Positions 62,801 to 64,000 of a DNA stretch of 64,000 bases are shown here, in pieces (the stretch's first letter is position 1; each line of letters begins with the position of its first letter). Source of the DNA: Flavobacterium daejeonense DSM 17708 (lineage in GTDB: Bacteria; Bacteroidota; Bacteroidia; Flavobacteriales; Flavobacteriaceae). The notes under the pieces were generated by a model, which was given only the letters and a program-made list of their open reading frames with translations, did not search any database and was not told the origin of the DNA. Location of the stretch: the NCBI RefSeq assembly GCF_000425425.1, contig NZ_AUDK01000003.1:1-64000 (forward strand), given 5' to 3'. A program made the position numbers and the translations under genes.

Positions 62801-62975
62801 TTTTATCAGAGAAAAAGCAAAAGATGAAAATGGAAATACAATGGGTTATGTTTTTATTGGAGAAGGAAATTTTAAAGAAAATGAAGGTGAAAAACCAATG
62901 AACATTAAATGGGAACTAAATGAGCCACTGCCAAATTATCTTTGGAAAGAATCTGCAAAAATGTCAATAGATTAA
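59823..62975 (+). CDS. PLD-nuclease / SF2 helicase / DUF3427 protein
   Basis: The 1050-aa multidomain protein has, in order, a PLD-like nuclease domain (about 130-290) with the HxK motif in ERLHAKAYLFQR (His about 225) and GYIGSSNFS, and a DEAD/DEAH SF2 helicase core with AATGTGKTVIS (about 350-360), IIDEVHHIE (about 443-451) and LTATPER. Motif VI FLQQLGRGLRLAEGK lies at about 645, and a C-terminal DUF3427 region covers about 670-1045. The one-gene nuclease-helicase fusion, coupled to a Nudix gene, resembles known defence or repair modules, but activity is unproven. AT-rich, probably acquired. Confidence 0.9.
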   Translation: MNQGLYEELVTKLINYKINELDKDTFQIKKTTIDKAEASQLLSQHIGKVIKYALENLPKGKEIDLIDNQIKVSNKIIQFLKDELNNEDFEDDLIDSEGRILKAVFTKIDSHFNDLDLHLKEITPYTRLIHSELFTGGNSGTTLESELRKEILSSDKIDLLVSFIKWKGIRILERELREFTERGGKLRVITTTYIGATDSKAVEFLASLKNTEVKVSYNTGNERLHAKAYLFQRNTGFHTGYIGSSNFSRSALTDGLEWNLKITTKEVGHIIDKFKKTFESYWQNPEFELYDRNIHSVKLVDALKQGKFSKEYIFITSYFDIKPFHYQSEILEKLEVERSVHDRFKNLLVAATGTGKTVISAFDYKNFKNNNPSSKLLFVSHRKEILEQARATFRGILKDNNFGDLWVDGIEPNSNEYVFASVQTLNNRLKGIKLSSEYYDFIIIDEVHHIEAKTYRPIIDYFNPKILLGLTATPERMDGADILKDFCNRIAAEIRLPEALNKKLLSPFQYFGITDSIDLTNVKWEKGKYVASELTSLYTKNNIRVGQIIDNLKKYTNDINDVQAIGFCVTVEHAVFMTEKFNLAGLKAEYLTAKNSSERNRIREQFKKKSFNYLFVVDIFNEGVDIPEIDTVLFLRPTESLTVFLQQLGRGLRLAEGKDCLTVLDFVANARPEYDFENKFRALIGKTTTSVRKEIEDDFPHLPLGCSIVLEKKAKETILENIKKATSLNVNQLINKIRNFQHQTTLSLSLENFMALNHISIEMIYSKKETWSRLCQKAGVIGDFDNTNEKQIYSAISNKWLSTNSTSYFQFILKIAKQGFNISINDFNENQKTMLLMLHYDVWQNAGGFENLEESIRQLGKNKVLVNEIIEVLEILIDKIDFKEIEIELPYNQPLKLHARYTRDQILSAFRLSTFDRKSPSREGVAENIDLNTELLFINLIKSEENFSPTTMYDDYAISETLFHWQSQNSSRPNIGKGLSYVKHQENNKKILLFIREKAKDENGNTMGYVFIGEGNFKENEGEKPMNIKWELNEPLPNYLWKESAKMSID

Positions 62976-62998
62976 AGAAAATAAAATTTCATTTTTTA

Positions 62999-63165
62999 GT
63001 TATAGCCCTGACCGCAGTGGAACTCCTGATGCGGCAGGCTTGTCATTTTTTCCTGTGCCAAAAGAGCGACTGCAATAAGCTCCTTTTTGGCGCATTGGAA
63101 AAAAACAAGACTACAAATCAGAGTGTAGCGAAGGATGGGAAGAGCTTCTTATAGAAATAGTTCTC
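62999..63165. other. Flavobacterial intergenic repeat (possibly Flavo-1-like RNA)
   Basis: This GC-richer stretch in an AT-rich gap begins AGCCCTGACCGCAGTGGAAC (63003 on) and has internal GAGCGACTGCAATAAGCTCC. It closes with a GTAGCGAAGG ... AGAGCTTCTTAT segment. The AGCCC...AGTGGAA...GAGC...AGCTCC order recalls a dispersed Bacteroidetes intergenic element; equating it with the Flavo-1 candidate RNA is a guess from memory. It lies between the helicase gene and the convergent GT39 gene. A 70-codon ORF through it is not credible. Confidence 0.4.
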
Positions 63166-63170
63166 GATAC

Positions 63171-63186
63171 TCCCGAAGCTTCGGGA
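63171..63186. repeat. Intergenic TCCCGAAG palindrome
   Basis: TCCCGAAGCTTCGGGA, a perfect 16-bp palindrome of the same TCCCGA/TCGGGA class as those inside the GH3 and CapK-like genes. Confidence 0.85.
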
Positions 63187-63264
63187 TCAGAAAAAGCTAT
63201 TTGCATTTTCTAAAAATTCACTCGAACTGACGTTTTTAAAAATTACAGCAAATGGATTGCAGTT

Positions 63265-64000
63265 TTATTTTCTTTTATACACCTTCGTAACATGATACTC
63301 AAAAGGCGATTTTTTCTGTAAAACCAATTGGAGTGTTGTTACGCTGTCGAGTTCTTTGGGATTTCGGATGTTAGACAGCACATAAGAATCGGGGTGTTTT
63401 TTGAGGTAGGCGTTGAGTTCGGCAAGGTTTTGTACCACCGGGAAAATGCGTTGAAAATTGAAAGGAAAAGCCGAATCCATGCGTTTGTAAACCACGATTT
63501 CGGCCTCTTTTCCAATCTGCTTACTTACCGTATTTACCGGATTAATTTCGTTTAAGGAAGGATAAATTTTGCCAAACAAAACCAAAGCCAGCAATAGAAA
63601 ACTCGCTCCGGTGAAGCGAAACCAATAGACAAATTTTCCTTTGAACAATAAAATTCCGCCAATCAGGCTGCCGATGGTGCTAGGAATCAACCAGAGTCCC
63701 AGCTTGTTTTGAGATGCCAGATTCGGGTCTAAGGGCAATCCGAAATAAGCACCAAAAGGAAGCAAAACAGCCAGAATTACGATGCCAAAAACACTGATTT
63801 TGTTGGCACCTTTGGTCAATGTAAACCAATTGTTTTCGAGATAATGTGCCAGCAAAATAGCCAAAAACGGATAGCAGGGCATGGTGTAATTGGGCAATTT
63901 GGTTGCCGAAAGACTGAAAAACAAAATGAAAACCGCTCCAATTATCAGCGAAAACAGCAATAACGGATTTTCTTTTTGCTTAAAAGCGTTTTTTAGCGCC
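63265..64000 (-). CDS. GT39/ArnT-like membrane glycosyltransferase, C-terminal part
   Basis: The frame is open to the window edge (codons read ALKNAFKQKENPLLLFSLIIG), so the 5' end lies beyond 64000 and the methionine near 63960 is internal. The visible 245 residues carry FFSLSATKLPNYTMPCYPFLAILLAHYLE, close to the ArnT/GT39 pattern, several TM helices, and a C-terminal periplasmic tail ending YHVTKVYKRK. Family members use polyprenyl-phosphate sugars to modify lipid A or proteins. It is convergent with the helicase. Confidence 0.8.
   Translation of the reverse strand, partial: ALKNAFKQKENPLLLFSLIIGAVFILFFSLSATKLPNYTMPCYPFLAILLAHYLENNWFTLTKGANKISVFGIVILAVLLPFGAYFGLPLDPNLASQNKLGLWLIPSTIGSLIGGILLFKGKFVYWFRFTGASFLLLALVLFGKIYPSLNEINPVNTVSKQIGKEAEIVVYKRMDSAFPFNFQRIFPVVQNLAELNAYLKKHPDSYVLSNIRNPKELDSVTTLQLVLQKKSPFEYHVTKVYKRK

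Noticed and set aside
62942-63154. 70-codon plus-strand ORF over the intergenic repeat
   Set aside because: It starts inside the helicase gene and covers the structured repeat; composition is that of the repeat, not of a gene.
1-64000. CRISPR array or tRNA/rRNA genes
   Set aside because: No regularly spaced repeat of 24-40 bp and no cloverleaf or rRNA-like stretch was noticed; the only exact tandem repeat is the two-copy 32-bp unit at 6702.

Overview
The window is AT-rich chromosomal DNA of a Flavobacterium-like member of the Bacteroidota. The signs are the type IX secretion/gliding lipoprotein SprE/PorW, GLPGLI and DUF6341/DUF6427/DUF4254 proteins, Bacteroidetes-type promoters (TTG ... TAnnTTTG) with hardly any Shine-Dalgarno sequences, and an ATP synthase operon (atpB-E-F-H-A-G) that lacks atpD and atpC.

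Layout. 1-1441: an IS110-family element on the minus strand with a long non-coding left end that reads like a bridge RNA, its guide segments matching the two flanks and the element ends. 1.5-5.2 kb: minus-strand rnr/DUF2807/LysE genes. 5.2-6.2 kb: a gene-poor tract with several DnaA-box-like 9-mers, at the point where the main coding strand flips from minus to plus (candidate oriC). 6.2-11.4 kb: rpiB, a DUF4143 ATPase behind a strong palindrome, tex, an outer-membrane protein and tatA (missed by length-filtered gene finding). 11.6-18.4 kb: a GH3-type adenylating enzyme, a 559-aa conserved protein, a UDP-glucuronate decarboxylase-like SDR, a GT2 and a CapK/PaaK-like ligase. 18.6-25.5 kb: purD, DUF6341, DUF6427, upp, DUF4254, then an inserted AlbA/Schlafen-type gene, then GT9. 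25.7-31.6 kb: a TonB-receptor-like barrel with GLPGLI partner, a PaaE-like reductase, and PadR with a membrane protein. 31.8-40.7 kb: sprE, bactofilin and the ATP synthase operon.

40.7-46.4 kb looks like an insertion: an eroded second copy of the atpG 3' end lies 5.7 kb downstream of atpG, with its own terminator. Between the two lie a lipoprotein with a glycine-zipper tail, a 59-aa membrane protein, a transglutaminase-like protein and an O-antigen-ligase/TPR protein. 46.6-53.5 kb returns to housekeeping: flippase, dut, a GIY-YIG gene set among hairpins, nucleotidyltransferase, TPR protein, DUF4292 and EnvC. 53.6-59.3 kb encodes envelope lipoproteins, an L,D-transpeptidase, a cytochrome c and a PQQ-type sugar dehydrogenase. 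59.4-63.0 kb is a two-gene Nudix plus PLD/SF2 helicase/DUF3427 module, a possible defence or repair unit. A flavobacterial intergenic repeat and a truncated GT39 gene close the window.

Short palindromes run through the window. Three intergenic copies share a CCATTAAG-type stem. TCCCGA...TCGGGA palindromes occur between genes and, in frame, inside the GH3 and CapK-like genes. All calls come from reading the sequence; no searches or folding programs were run.
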